Assembly (NCBI RefSeq): GCF_003857055.1
Contig: NZ_QGSZ01000175.1
Span: 23,268 to 87,267, forward strand
Source of the DNA: Micromonospora inaquosa
GTDB lineage: Bacteria > Actinomycetota > Actinomycetes > Mycobacteriales > Micromonosporaceae
Length of the DNA: 64,000 nt
Direction: 5' to 3'
A program made the translations under genes and the position numbers. The notes under the pieces were generated by a model. It worked only from the letters and a program-made list of their open reading frames with translations, ran no database searches and was not told the origin of the DNA. Below are positions 46,800 through 54,992 of the stretch, piece after piece. How positions within the stretch are numbered: the first letter of the stretch is position 1; the number at the start of each line of letters is the position of its first letter.

Positions 46800-47555
46800 G
46801 TGCAAACGACGACGGTGGACATCCCGACCAGCGATGGAGTGGCGGACGCGAGTCTGACCCGACCGGACGGCGACGGCCCGTTCCCGGCGGTGCTGCTCTT
46901 CATGGACGCCTTCGGGCCGCGCCCCCGCCTGGTCGAGATGGCCGAGCGGATCGCCGCCCGGGGTTACCTGGTGCTGACGCCGCACCTGTTCTACCGGGCC
47001 GGTCGGGCACCACTGTTCGACCTGTCCCGACTCGGCGAGGCCGACCAGCGCGCCGCCCTCTTCGCGAAGATCATGCCGCTGGTCGGCGCGTTGACCCCCG
47101 AGGTGATCGACCGGGACACCGCCGCGTACCTCGACTTTCTGGCCGCCCGGGACGACGTCCGGTCGGGTCCGGTGGCGATCACCGGTTACTGCATGGGCGG
47201 CACGAACGCGCTGCGGGCCATCGAGGCGTACCCGGACCGGATCGCCGCCATCGCCAGCTTCCACGGCGGTCGGATCGTCACCGACGCGCCGGACAGCCCG
47301 CACCTGGGTGTCGGCTCGATCACCGGCGAGGTGTACTTCGGGCACGCCGACGCCGACCAGTCGATGACGCCCGAGCAGATCGCCACGCTGGAGAAGGCGC
47401 TCGACGCCGCCGGCGTGCGCTACCGCTCCGAGGTGTACGCGGGCGCGCACCACGGCTACACCATGGCGGACACCCCGGCGTACGACGAGCAGGCCACCGA
47501 GCGCCACTGGGCGGCCCTCTTCGATCTCCTGGACCGCACCCTGCCCGTCGACTGA
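46800..47555 (+). CDS. Dienelactone hydrolase family protein
   Basis: The 251-residue alpha/beta hydrolase has the cysteine nucleophile Cys131 in GYCMGG, Asp near 185 (GHADADQSM) and His218 (GAHHGYT), the Cys-Asp-His triad of dienelactone hydrolases. It would open lactone rings or act on related esters; the true substrate is unknown, and no aromatic-degradation genes are near. GTG 46800 is preceded by AGGAGG. It is on the same strand as kdpE, 73 bp downstream, but likely has its own promoter. Confidence 0.9.
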   Translation: MQTTTVDIPTSDGVADASLTRPDGDGPFPAVLLFMDAFGPRPRLVEMAERIAARGYLVLTPHLFYRAGRAPLFDLSRLGEADQRAALFAKIMPLVGALTPEVIDRDTAAYLDFLAARDDVRSGPVAITGYCMGGTNALRAIEAYPDRIAAIASFHGGRIVTDAPDSPHLGVGSITGEVYFGHADADQSMTPEQIATLEKALDAAGVRYRSEVYAGAHHGYTMADTPAYDEQATERHWAALFDLLDRTLPVD

Positions 47556-47590
47556 CAGCCGCGCGAGACGTCGCCTCGGGGTGCGCCTGC

Positions 47591-47667
47591 GCGCGATCTT
47601 GCACTTTCTGTCCCGGCGAAAGGTGCATCCCACTCATGTCGACAACCACAACTGCAAGATCGGCGCG
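47591..47667. repeat. Intergenic inverted repeat (ATCTTGCA arms)
   Basis: GCGCGATCTTGCA (47591-47603) and TGCAAGATCGGCGCG (47653-47667) pair over the GATCTTGCA core and flanks, with a 49-base middle. It lies between the convergent dienelactone hydrolase and royal-jelly-family genes. The arm core resembles those of the palindrome at 33125. Confidence 0.65.
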
Positions 47668-47689
47668 AACTTCTGCGCGACTCGCCCGG

Positions 47690-48793
47690 TCAGCGGCGCA
47701 GCAGCACCGGGCCGGCGTCGATGCGGGTGCGGAACAGCGCGTACGGCTTGCGTCGCAGGTCCTTGCCGCGCTGGTACTGCGGCTGCCGGTGCAGTTGGTT
47801 GGCGGTGACGTAGAGGTACCCGTCGGTGGCGACCGACATGGTGTCCGGCCAGAGCAGTCGCGGGTCGTGCACCAGCGTCTCGTACTCGCCGTCCGGCAAC
47901 CGGCGCAGCACCGCGTTGTGCTCGTACGAGGTGATGTAGAACCGGCCCGCGTCGTCGCTCTCCAACCCGTCCGACGCGGTGCCCTTGTCGCCCTCGTCGA
48001 CCACTGTCGCGGCGGCCGCCTCCTGGGTGACGCCCGGGTCGGCCAGCGCGTCGGTGGAGACGCTGTACCAGCGTCGGGACGTCAGCGGGCAGTAGTAGAG
48101 CCGGCTGCCGTCGGCGGAGATCGCGATGCCGTCGGAGCCCATCGCCACCGGCTTGGGCGGCCCGTCCGCCGGCCGTTCGAGGAACGGTCGACCCTCGACC
48201 ACCGGCCGGAACGTCGTCAACGGCTCAGCCTTGGTGGACGGGTGGTCGTGCAGCCGCCGCCAGGACGCCCCGCTGGCCAGGTCGACCACGATGATCCCGT
48301 TCGGCCCGGAGAGGGCCGAGTCGGTGATGTACGCGACGCCCGCCTCGCCGCGGCGCAGGTCGAAGCGGACGTCGTTGAGGTACGTCGTCGGCAGTGCCAC
48401 GTCCGCCGGAAAGGTGATCACCTGGGCGACCGTGTCGGTGTCCAGGTCGATCCGGACCAGCTTCGGGCCGCCCGGCTTGGTGGGCTGGAACATCGGGCTG
48501 CCGGTGTCCAGCACCCAGAGCCGGTCGGCCGGGTCGACCACGATGCTCTGCACCGACACGAACGCGCCCGCGTCGTCGTCGCCGGACGGGTCGTTCCACG
48601 CCTGGTCGGGGTAGGGCACCTCGTTGCCGTCGCGCAGCTCGACGACGGTGGCGGGCACCTCGTCGCCCCACTTCGGGAAGTTGACGAAGATCCGGCCCCG
48701 GTGCGAGACGCTCACCCCGGTCGGCATCGGGCCGGTGAAGGTGTGCACCAGCTCCAGTTCGCCGAGCGGCTCGTCGCCGACCGGCCCGTTCAC
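47690..48793 (-). CDS. Major royal jelly protein-family beta-propeller
   Basis: The 367-residue protein matches the MRJP/Yellow family, six-bladed propellers related to SMP-30 lactonases. Recognisable blocks are WVLDTGSPMF, TTYLNDVRFDL, VAYITDSALSGPNGIIVVDL, MGSDGIAISADGSRLYYCPL and DGLESDDAGRFYIT. No signal peptide is present, so it is cytoplasmic, unlike insect members. Function in bacteria is unknown. It is the last gene of the leftward galactonate operon, 100 bp after the SMP-30 gene, so a sugar-lactone role is possible. GTG 48793 has GGAG upstream. Confidence 0.85.
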   Translation of the reverse strand: MNGPVGDEPLGELELVHTFTGPMPTGVSVSHRGRIFVNFPKWGDEVPATVVELRDGNEVPYPDQAWNDPSGDDDAGAFVSVQSIVVDPADRLWVLDTGSPMFQPTKPGGPKLVRIDLDTDTVAQVITFPADVALPTTYLNDVRFDLRRGEAGVAYITDSALSGPNGIIVVDLASGASWRRLHDHPSTKAEPLTTFRPVVEGRPFLERPADGPPKPVAMGSDGIAISADGSRLYYCPLTSRRWYSVSTDALADPGVTQEAAAATVVDEGDKGTASDGLESDDAGRFYITSYEHNAVLRRLPDGEYETLVHDPRLLWPDTMSVATDGYLYVTANQLHRQPQYQRGKDLRRKPYALFRTRIDAGPVLLRR

Positions 48794-48893
48794 GACGTCC
48801 GCTCCAGGATGTTCATCGGCTCGCTCCCTACCGGTCGGCTGTTACCGCGCTTCGGCGCGGTTGTTCCCGCCCTGGCGTCCGATATGCCTCCGA

Positions 48894-49775
48894 TCAGCTT
48901 GCTGGCGCGCCGGCCCGAGCGGTGGGCAGGCCGGGGACCTCGACGTCCACCGCGAGCAGCGCGCCGTCCTGCGGACCCGCCGTGTCCAGCCCCACCCGGG
49001 CGGTGCCGATGAAGAGTCGCCGCAGCTCGGGGCCACCCAGGCAGATGCCGGCCGGCTGCTTGGCCGGCAGCCGGATCTCCCGGTCGAGGGTGCCGTCGGG
49101 GCGGTAGCGGCGGACCGCGGAACCGCCCCACAGCGCGATCCACAGGTGGTCGGCCGCGTCGAGCGTCATGCCGTCCGGGCCGCCGTCGGCGGGGGACAGC
49201 CGCAGGAACGGCTCGCGCCCGTGCAGGGCCCCGGTGGCGGGGTCGACGGTGAACCGGTCGATCTGGCCGCGTGGGGTGTCGGCGAGGTACATGGTGGTGC
49301 CGGCCGCGTCGAACGCCGGCCCGTTCGGGATGGTCAGCCCGGTCACCGCGGGGACCGGCTCGGCCCCCGGGGTGAGGCGGAACAGCGTGCCACCGCCGGG
49401 CACCATCGCGTACGTCATGCTGCCGGCCCAGAAGCGGCCGTGCGGGTCGGCGACCGCATCGTTCATCCGGGTCGGCTCGGGTGCGTCGCCGACCAGGTCG
49501 GCGACCGGTCGGGGGTCGCCGGTGGCGGGCAGCACCGTGACGCCGGTCCCGGCGGCGGCCAGCCATTCGCCGGGTCGGTCGACCACCGGCGCGACCGCAC
49601 CGAGCGGCACGTCGAGTCGGCGCAGCTCCCGCAGCGGGGTCGGGGCGTCGCCGTCGGTCTCCAGCAGGCGCCCGGCCAGCAGGTCGACCAGGACCAGCCG
49701 GTCGTCGACCCAGCGCAGGCCCTCACCCAACTCCAGCCGGTCGGTGCTCCAGACGGTCGGCTCGGTCAGCTCCAT
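48894..49775 (-). CDS. SMP-30/gluconolactonase-family lactonase
   Basis: The 293-residue propeller has the SMP-30 metal ligands Glu18 (ELGEGLRW), Asn in EPTRMNDAVADPHGRFWAGS and LTIPNGPAFD, and Asp in GGPDGMTLDAADHLWIALWG. It would hydrolyse an aldono-lactone. In this operon the probable substrate is galactono-lactone from galactose oxidation, feeding the dehydratase; this is inference. The ATG has GGGAGGAGC upstream. It follows the sugar kinase by 21 bp. Confidence 0.92.
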   Translation of the reverse strand: MELTEPTVWSTDRLELGEGLRWVDDRLVLVDLLAGRLLETDGDAPTPLRELRRLDVPLGAVAPVVDRPGEWLAAAGTGVTVLPATGDPRPVADLVGDAPEPTRMNDAVADPHGRFWAGSMTYAMVPGGGTLFRLTPGAEPVPAVTGLTIPNGPAFDAAGTTMYLADTPRGQIDRFTVDPATGALHGREPFLRLSPADGGPDGMTLDAADHLWIALWGGSAVRRYRPDGTLDREIRLPAKQPAGICLGGPELRRLFIGTARVGLDTAGPQDGALLAVDVEVPGLPTARAGAPAS

Positions 49776-49796
49776 GATGCTCCTCCCAAAGGATCG

Positions 49797-50738
49797 TCAG
49801 CGGACCGTACCGCCAGGGCCGTGGTCGAGCAGCGCCAGCTCGGCCCGGTCGGGCAGGCCCTCCCAGTCGCCCCGGCTGGCGACCGCGAACGCGCCGGTGG
49901 TGACGGCCCGGTCCAGTCGGGCCGGCACGTCGAGGCCGTCGAGCCAACCGGAGAGCAGCCCGGCAACGAAGGCGTCACCCGCGCCGACGGTGTCGACCAC
50001 CGGTACCGTCCGGGCTGGACGGTGGGTAGTGCCGGTCGCGCTGTGGCTGGTCGCTCCACCGGCGCCGTGCTTGACCACGACCTCGGTGACGCCGGCCGAG
50101 AGGAGCGCCGGGGCCGGGTCGGTGGCGTCGGTCAGCACCGCCAACTCGTCGTCGGAGGCGATCACCAGGTCGATCGAGGGCAGCAGCGGGCGCAGCGCGG
50201 CGGCGGCCTCGGCGACCGACCAGAGCCGGTCGCGGTGGTTGACGTCCAGGCAGATCGTGCTGCCGGCCGCGCGGGCGCGCCGCACGGCCTCCACCACCGC
50301 CTGGTACGGCTCGACGCCGAGCGCGCAGGTGATGCCGGTGACGTGCAGCAGTCGGGGTGGTGGCCCGGGCGCGTCGAAGGCCCCTGTCACGTCGGCCGGG
50401 CCCAGCCGGGAGCCGGCCGACCCGGCGCGGTGGTAGGTGACCCGGTTGATGTCGGCGACCCGGTTCTCGAACAGGATCAGCCCGGTCGGGGCGGTCGCGT
50501 CGACCCGGGACCAGGTCAGGTCGACGCCCTCGGCGCGCAGCGTGCGGCGGACCAGTTCGCCGGGCTCGTCGGCGCCGGTGACACCGACCCAGGCAGGCCG
50601 GTGACCGAGCCGGGCCAGGCCGATCGCCACGTTCGACTCGGACCCGGCGACGGAGATGCTGGCGGTGCCGCCCAGTCGCAGCGGGCCGGTGGTGCGGAAC
50701 GCCGCCATCGTCTCGCCGAGCGTGAGCAGGTCGGTCAT
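49797..50738 (-). CDS. kdgK: PfkB-family 2-keto-3-deoxy-sugar-acid kinase
   Basis: The 313-residue ribokinase-fold enzyme has the N-terminal glycine motif around SVAGSESNVAIGLARLG and the C-terminal ATP/anion-hole signature VDTVGAGDAFVAGLLSG. Residues in the TYHRAGSAGS and CLDVNHRDRLW regions match KDG kinases. It would phosphorylate 2-keto-3-deoxy-galactonate or -gluconate at C6. E. coli uses an unrelated DgoK for the galacto-form, so the substrate choice is inferred from the adjacent aldolase and dehydratase. The ATG overlaps the aldolase stop by four bases. Confidence 0.92.
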   Translation of the reverse strand: MTDLLTLGETMAAFRTTGPLRLGGTASISVAGSESNVAIGLARLGHRPAWVGVTGADEPGELVRRTLRAEGVDLTWSRVDATAPTGLILFENRVADINRVTYHRAGSAGSRLGPADVTGAFDAPGPPPRLLHVTGITCALGVEPYQAVVEAVRRARAAGSTICLDVNHRDRLWSVAEAAAALRPLLPSIDLVIASDDELAVLTDATDPAPALLSAGVTEVVVKHGAGGATSHSATGTTHRPARTVPVVDTVGAGDAFVAGLLSGWLDGLDVPARLDRAVTTGAFAVASRGDWEGLPDRAELALLDHGPGGTVR

Positions 50739-51355
50739 CCCCGGACCGCCGTGAGGAAGGCGGCGGCGCGCTCGCGCAACGCCGTCGTGTCGCCGCCTCG
50801 GACGGCGTCGCCGAGCAGCGGGGAACCGACGCCGACCGCTGTGGCACCCCGGTCGAGGTAGCGCCGGGCACCGTCCACGTCGACCCCACCGACCGGCACG
50901 AACGCGGTACCGGGGAACGGGTCGCGCAGGGCGCCGAGGTAGTCGGGTCCGCCGAAGGAGGCCGGGAAGAGCTTGATCGCGGCGGCCCCGCCGTCGGTGG
51001 CCTGCACCACCTCGGTGGGGGTGAGGGCACCGGCGAGCACCGGCAGCCCGAGCCGGCCGCCCTCGGCGAGGCTCGCAGCGATCGCCGGGGTGACCAGGAA
51101 ACCGGCGCCCGCGTCGGCCGCCGCGCGGGCGTCCTCGGCGCTGAGCACGGTGCCCGCGCCCAGGCCGAAGTCGGGCCCGAGGGCGGCCCGGGCGCGGCGG
51201 ATGACGTCGAGCGCGTCGGTGCTGGTCAACGAGACCTCGACCAGGGCGACGCCGCTCTCGGCCAGGGTGAGCACGGCGGTCAGCGCGGCGGCCGGGTCCG
51301 GGCCGCGCACGATGGCCAGCAACCGATGGGTACGCAGCTCGTCGAGCAGATTCAT
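50735..51355 (-). CDS. dgoA: KDPG/KDPGal aldolase
   Basis: The 206-residue class I aldolase has catalytic Glu40 (ALVEVSLTS), Schiff-base Lys128 (AAIKLFPAS) and phosphate-binding VPVGGVDVDG, as in Eda/DgoA. It splits 2-keto-3-deoxy-6-phospho-galactonate (or -gluconate) to pyruvate and glyceraldehyde-3-phosphate. Context with galactonate dehydratase favours the galacto-substrate. GAGG precedes the ATG by eight bases. It is tightly coupled to the kinase gene downstream. Confidence 0.93.
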   Translation of the reverse strand: MNLLDELRTHRLLAIVRGPDPAAALTAVLTLAESGVALVEVSLTSTDALDVIRRARAALGPDFGLGAGTVLSAEDARAAADAGAGFLVTPAIAASLAEGGRLGLPVLAGALTPTEVVQATDGGAAAIKLFPASFGGPDYLGALRDPFPGTAFVPVGGVDVDGARRYLDRGATAVGVGSPLLGDAVRGGDTTALRERAAAFLTAVRG

Positions 51356-51365
51356 CACGGTGTCC

Positions 51366-52205
51366 TCAGTGGGTGCGGTGGGCGGAGATGGTGAGTCGCC
51401 AGGTGACTTCGCCGGCGGCGGGAACCACCGCCGCGTCGGACGGGCCGGCGTCGGCCAGGTCGAAGGCGGCGCCGAGCATCGGTTCGACGCCGAGGCTGCG
51501 GTAGGGGGCGTCGGCCGGCCAGCCACCCAGGTTGCGCCAGAGGGCCGTGCTGCGGGGCTGGTCGGCGCACTCCAGCTCAAGGGTCAACCGGTCGGTGCCG
51601 TCGATCACCTGGACCCGGGCGCAGTCGAGCAGCACCGCGCCGAGCGCGGTCCCGTCGTCCGCGCCGAAGGTGTCTAGCGTCAGCCCGGCGGGGGCCGGCC
51701 ACGGCCCGGTCAACCACGGGTCGCCGACGGGCCAACTGCCCGGCGGCAGGAGCGCGGCGGCCTCCGGGTGCAGCCGGGTCGGGGTGCCGGCGGGTGCGTC
51801 GAGGTGGGCATCGGGGGAGAGGCCGAGCAGGGCGTGTGCGGCCCAGACGAACCGGTACCCGGGGTCGGCGGCCAGCCCGTAGTCGGCCACCACCACGCCG
51901 CCCTCGTCGGTGATCCGGCGGGTGAGGGTGAACGTGGGCCGCTCGACGACCACGGTGCCGGGGCCGACGCTGCGCCACGGCCGCGACCACACCTCGCCAT
52001 GGTCCGGCTCGCCACGCACGGTGGGCAGGCACTCCTCCAGGCCACCGGCGTCGACGAACGCGTCGTCGGGGCGTACCCGGTGCCGGCCGGGCTGCGGGCC
52101 GCGCCAGAGCCACTCCCGGCCACCGCCGTGCAGACTCGTCCACCGGCCGCCGTGCGCCGCGTCGTACGCCACCCGCAGCGGCACCGGCCTCGCGCTGGTC
52201 ACCAC
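51366..52205 (-). CDS. Aldose 1-epimerase-like protein
   Basis: The 279-residue protein resembles the galactose mutarotase superfamily: an early GGRWTSL segment, then LEECLPTVRGEPDHGEVWSR, an all-beta pattern, and a C-terminal LGVEPMLGAAFD that matches the catalytic-Glu strand. His in PDHGE and WAAHALL could be the catalytic histidines. It would interconvert sugar anomers entering the pathway. GTG 52205 overlaps the dehydratase stop. It is more divergent than classical GalM, so specificity is unsure. Confidence 0.82.
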   Translation of the reverse strand: MVTSARPVPLRVAYDAAHGGRWTSLHGGGREWLWRGPQPGRHRVRPDDAFVDAGGLEECLPTVRGEPDHGEVWSRPWRSVGPGTVVVERPTFTLTRRITDEGGVVVADYGLAADPGYRFVWAAHALLGLSPDAHLDAPAGTPTRLHPEAAALLPPGSWPVGDPWLTGPWPAPAGLTLDTFGADDGTALGAVLLDCARVQVIDGTDRLTLELECADQPRSTALWRNLGGWPADAPYRSLGVEPMLGAAFDLADAGPSDAAVVPAAGEVTWRLTISAHRTH

Positions 52206-53344
52206 TCGGCGAACGACCCGTCGGCGTGCTGCCAGACCGGGTTGCGCCAGGCGTGTGGGGTCTGGGCGGCCTTGCGGACCGCCGCCTCGTCGACGGTGAT
52301 GCCCAACCCGGGACGGTCGAGGCGGGCGATGTGCCCGTCCACGAACCGGAACGGCTCCGGGTCGACCAGGTAGTCCAGCAACTCCGAGCCGGCGTTGTAG
52401 TGGATGCCGATGCTCTGCTCCTGGATCAGGAAGTTCGGCGTCGCGAAGGCCACCTGGAGGCTGGCCGCCAGGGAGATCGGGCCGAGCGGGCAGTGCGGGG
52501 CGAGCAGCGCGCCGTACGTCTCGGCGAGCGCGGCGATCCGGCGGACCTCGGAGATGCCACCGGCGTGCGACAGGTCCGGTTGGACCACGGCGACCCCGGC
52601 CTGCAACGGGCCGAGGAACTCGGACCGACCGTAGAGCCGTTCGCCGGTGGCCACCGGGATCGGCGTGCTGGCCACGATGTCGGGCAGGTGGTGAGCCTGA
52701 TCGGGCAGGACCGGCTCCTCCACGAAGAACGGCCGCAGCGCTGCCAGTTCGGGCAGGATCCGGCGGACGGCTGCCATTCCGGCGCGTCCGTGGAAGTCCA
52801 CAGCGATGTCCCGGTCGGGGCCGAGCACCTCGCGGGCGGCGGCGACCCGGCCGATGACCGCGTCCACCTCGGCCGAGGTGGGGATCGGGGAGAGCCGCCC
52901 GCAGGCGTTCATCTTGACCCCGGTGAGGCCGGCGGCGACCTGCGCGGCGGCGGCGTCGGCCACCTCACCGGGCTCGTCGCCGCCGATCCACGAGTAGATC
53001 CGCACCCGGTCGCGGACGGGCCCGCCGAGCAGCGCGTGCACCGGTGCGCCGTACGCCTGTCCGGCGATGTCCCAGAGCGCCTGGTCGAGGCCGGCGACCG
53101 CGCTGGAGAGGATCGGGCCGCCCCGGTAGAAGCCACCCTTGGTGAGCACCTGCCAGTGCTGCTCGATGCGCAGCGGGTCGGCACCGATCAGATATTCGGA
53201 GAGCACCTCGACAGCGCTGCGCACCACCTCGGCGCGGCCCTCGACCACCGGCTCACCCCACCCGACCAGCCCGTCGTCGGTCTCCACCCGGCAGAACAAC
53301 CACCGTGGCGCGACCAGGAAGGTCTCGATCCGCTCGATCTTCAC
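52199..53344 (-). CDS. dgoD: D-galactonate dehydratase
   Basis: This mandelate-racemase/enolase-superfamily enzyme converts galactonate to 2-keto-3-deoxy-galactonate. The 381-residue protein aligns with E. coli DgoD at its active site: Asp183 and His185 in DFHGRAGM, Glu209 in VEEPVLPD, Glu235 in ATGERLYGRSEF, and His284 in LAPHCPLGPISLAA. The C-terminal EQSIGIHYN block is also kept. The ATG overlaps the stop of the GntR regulator gene by four bases. Family identity is firm, and specificity for galactonate over other acid sugars is likely. Confidence 0.95.
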   Translation of the reverse strand: MKIERIETFLVAPRWLFCRVETDDGLVGWGEPVVEGRAEVVRSAVEVLSEYLIGADPLRIEQHWQVLTKGGFYRGGPILSSAVAGLDQALWDIAGQAYGAPVHALLGGPVRDRVRIYSWIGGDEPGEVADAAAAQVAAGLTGVKMNACGRLSPIPTSAEVDAVIGRVAAAREVLGPDRDIAVDFHGRAGMAAVRRILPELAALRPFFVEEPVLPDQAHHLPDIVASTPIPVATGERLYGRSEFLGPLQAGVAVVQPDLSHAGGISEVRRIAALAETYGALLAPHCPLGPISLAASLQVAFATPNFLIQEQSIGIHYNAGSELLDYLVDPEPFRFVDGHIARLDRPGLGITVDEAAVRKAAQTPHAWRNPVWQHADGSFAEW

Positions 53345-54051
53345 TGACTGCCCCTTCGTCCCCGTACCTTCTCGACGTCGCGGACGGCCTTGTCCAGCAA
53401 CTGACGCATCGCGGTCTCGGCCGCCGTCTCGTCCCGGTCGCGCAGCGCGTCGACCACCGCGCGGTGGCTGGGCACCGGGTCGTCGTGCGGGGTGCCGCCG
53501 TGCACCAGCCGGTCCCGTTCGGCGAGCCCGGTCTCCATCACCACCTCCATCCGCTCCAGCAGCTCGTTGTGAGTGGCGGTGAGCAGCGCGCGGTGGAAGG
53601 CGAGGTCGGCGGCGATGGCGGCGGCGGGATCACCGTTGGCCTGGGCCATCTCGTCCAGTGCCCGGTCGAGAGCGGTCAGGTCGTCCTCGGTGGCGCGGGT
53701 GGCGGCCAGCCGGGCGGCGGCCGGCTCGATGATGGCGCGTACCTCGTGCAGTTGGTCGAGCAACCGTTGGTCGGTGCCCTCGGCGAACTGCCACCGGATC
53801 ACGTCGCCGTCGAGCAGGTTCCAGTCCGCCCGGGGCCGGACGAAGGTGCCGCGTTTCTGTCGGGCGTCGACGATGCCCTTGGCCGAGAGGACCTTCAGCG
53901 CCTCGCGGAGCGCGGTGAGGCTGACGTCGAACTCCTCCTGCAACGCGACGATGTTCAGGGTCGCGCCGGCGGGGATCTCGCCGGTGAGGATGCGACGGGC
54001 GATCGCTTCGACGGTCTGCCCGTGGACGCCACGGCGTGCGTACTGTGCCAA
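53341..54051 (-). CDS. GntR/FadR-family regulator (DgoR-like)
   Basis: The 236-residue protein has an N-terminal winged helix (TLNIVALQEEFDVSLTALRE, then ALKVLSAKGIVDARQKRGTF) and a helical FCD ligand domain with likely metal ligands in the DLAFHRALL and PSHRAVVDAL helices. By position it should control the galactonate genes, with the sugar acid or its product as effector. It is internal to the leftward operon (SDR upstream, dgoD downstream), so autoregulation is expected. Candidate sites are the AT-rich palindromes at 54869-54893. Confidence 0.92.
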   Translation of the reverse strand: MAQYARRGVHGQTVEAIARRILTGEIPAGATLNIVALQEEFDVSLTALREALKVLSAKGIVDARQKRGTFVRPRADWNLLDGDVIRWQFAEGTDQRLLDQLHEVRAIIEPAAARLAATRATEDDLTALDRALDEMAQANGDPAAAIAADLAFHRALLTATHNELLERMEVVMETGLAERDRLVHGGTPHDDPVPSHRAVVDALRDRDETAAETAMRQLLDKAVRDVEKVRGRRGSQ

Positions 54052-54086
54052 TGCTCCTGGCCTTTTCGCTGGTTGGTGTCGATCTC

Positions 54087-54845
54087 TCAGGCCGAGGCTT
54101 TCACCGCTGTCCAGCCACCGTCCACCACGAGGCTCGCGCCGGTGATGTAGGCGGCGTCCGGTGAGGCGAGGAAGGCGACGGTCGCGGCCACCTCGTCCGG
54201 TGTGCCGAAACGCTTCGCGACAGTCTCCGCGACGCTGCGCTGTCTGTCCTCTTCGGACACCTCGGCCCAGGCGGCGGTGAGGATCGGCCCGGGCAGCACG
54301 GTGTTGACCCGGATCTGCGGGCCGTACTCCACGGCGAGTTGGCGGCCGAGCGCGACCAGACCACCCTTGGCCGCGGCGTACGCGGGCCGGCCGGGCAACC
54401 CGACCAGCGCGTGCACCGAGGAGATCAGCACCACCGCGCCCGAGCGGGCCCGCAGGTCGTCCAGGCAGGCGCGGACGCCGAGGAACGAGCCGGTGAGGCT
54501 GACGCCGAGCTGGTGGTCCCAGGACTGCCGGCTGGTTTCGTGCGCCGGGGCGACCCGCACGGCGTACGCGGTGCTGACCAGGATGTCGACCGGGCCGAGG
54601 TGGTCCCGTACGGCGCGCACGGCGGCCGTCCAGTCAGCCTCGTCGCTGACATCGCCCACTACGGACAGTGCGCGGTCGCCGCGCGCGGTCAACTCGTCGG
54701 CCAGTGGGGCGGTGTCGGCCACGTCGAGCAGGGCGACTGCTGCTCCCTCGGCGGCGAGCCGTCGCGCGATGGCCGCGCCGATCCCGCCCATCGCGCCGGT
54801 GACCAGCGCGTTCTTACCTTCAAGCCGGCGCATAGGCTGATCCAC
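54087..54845 (-). CDS. Short-chain dehydrogenase/reductase, probable galactose dehydrogenase
   Basis: The 252-residue SDR has the cofactor motif TGAMGGIG, Asp in ALLDVAD (favouring NAD), catalytic Ser in VVLISSVHAL and Tyr-x3-Lys in YAAAKGG, and the PG motif VLPGPI. As the first gene of the galactonate operon, the missing step it would fill is oxidation of galactose to galactono-lactone. That is inference; oxidation of another sugar is possible. GTG 54845 is used, with ATG 54833 as an alternative. Confidence 0.9.
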   Translation of the reverse strand: MDQPMRRLEGKNALVTGAMGGIGAAIARRLAAEGAAVALLDVADTAPLADELTARGDRALSVVGDVSDEADWTAAVRAVRDHLGPVDILVSTAYAVRVAPAHETSRQSWDHQLGVSLTGSFLGVRACLDDLRARSGAVVLISSVHALVGLPGRPAYAAAKGGLVALGRQLAVEYGPQIRVNTVLPGPILTAAWAEVSEEDRQRSVAETVAKRFGTPDEVAATVAFLASPDAAYITGASLVVDGGWTAVKASA

Positions 54846-54992
54846 CTGATCCTCGCCTTGATCTCATCTAATCATTAATTACGAAGATATCTTGACAGCC
54901 GGCGAGGGTCGATGCAACCTTCTGGTCACAGCATTCACATGGACGACACATCGCGCGGTGACGCTGCGTGTCGTAAAGGAAGGGATACCCCC
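54846..54992. promoter_or_regulatory. Divergent control region of the galactoside/galactonate island
   Basis: This is a strikingly AT-rich stretch at 54860-54897. It has palindromes TAATCATTA (54869-54877) and AAGATATCTT (54884-54893), the likely GntR operators. TTGACA at 54892-54897 is a consensus -35 facing the transporter genes; its -10 is not clear. The region separates the SDR start (leftward) from the sugar-binding protein (rightward). Confidence 0.6.
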
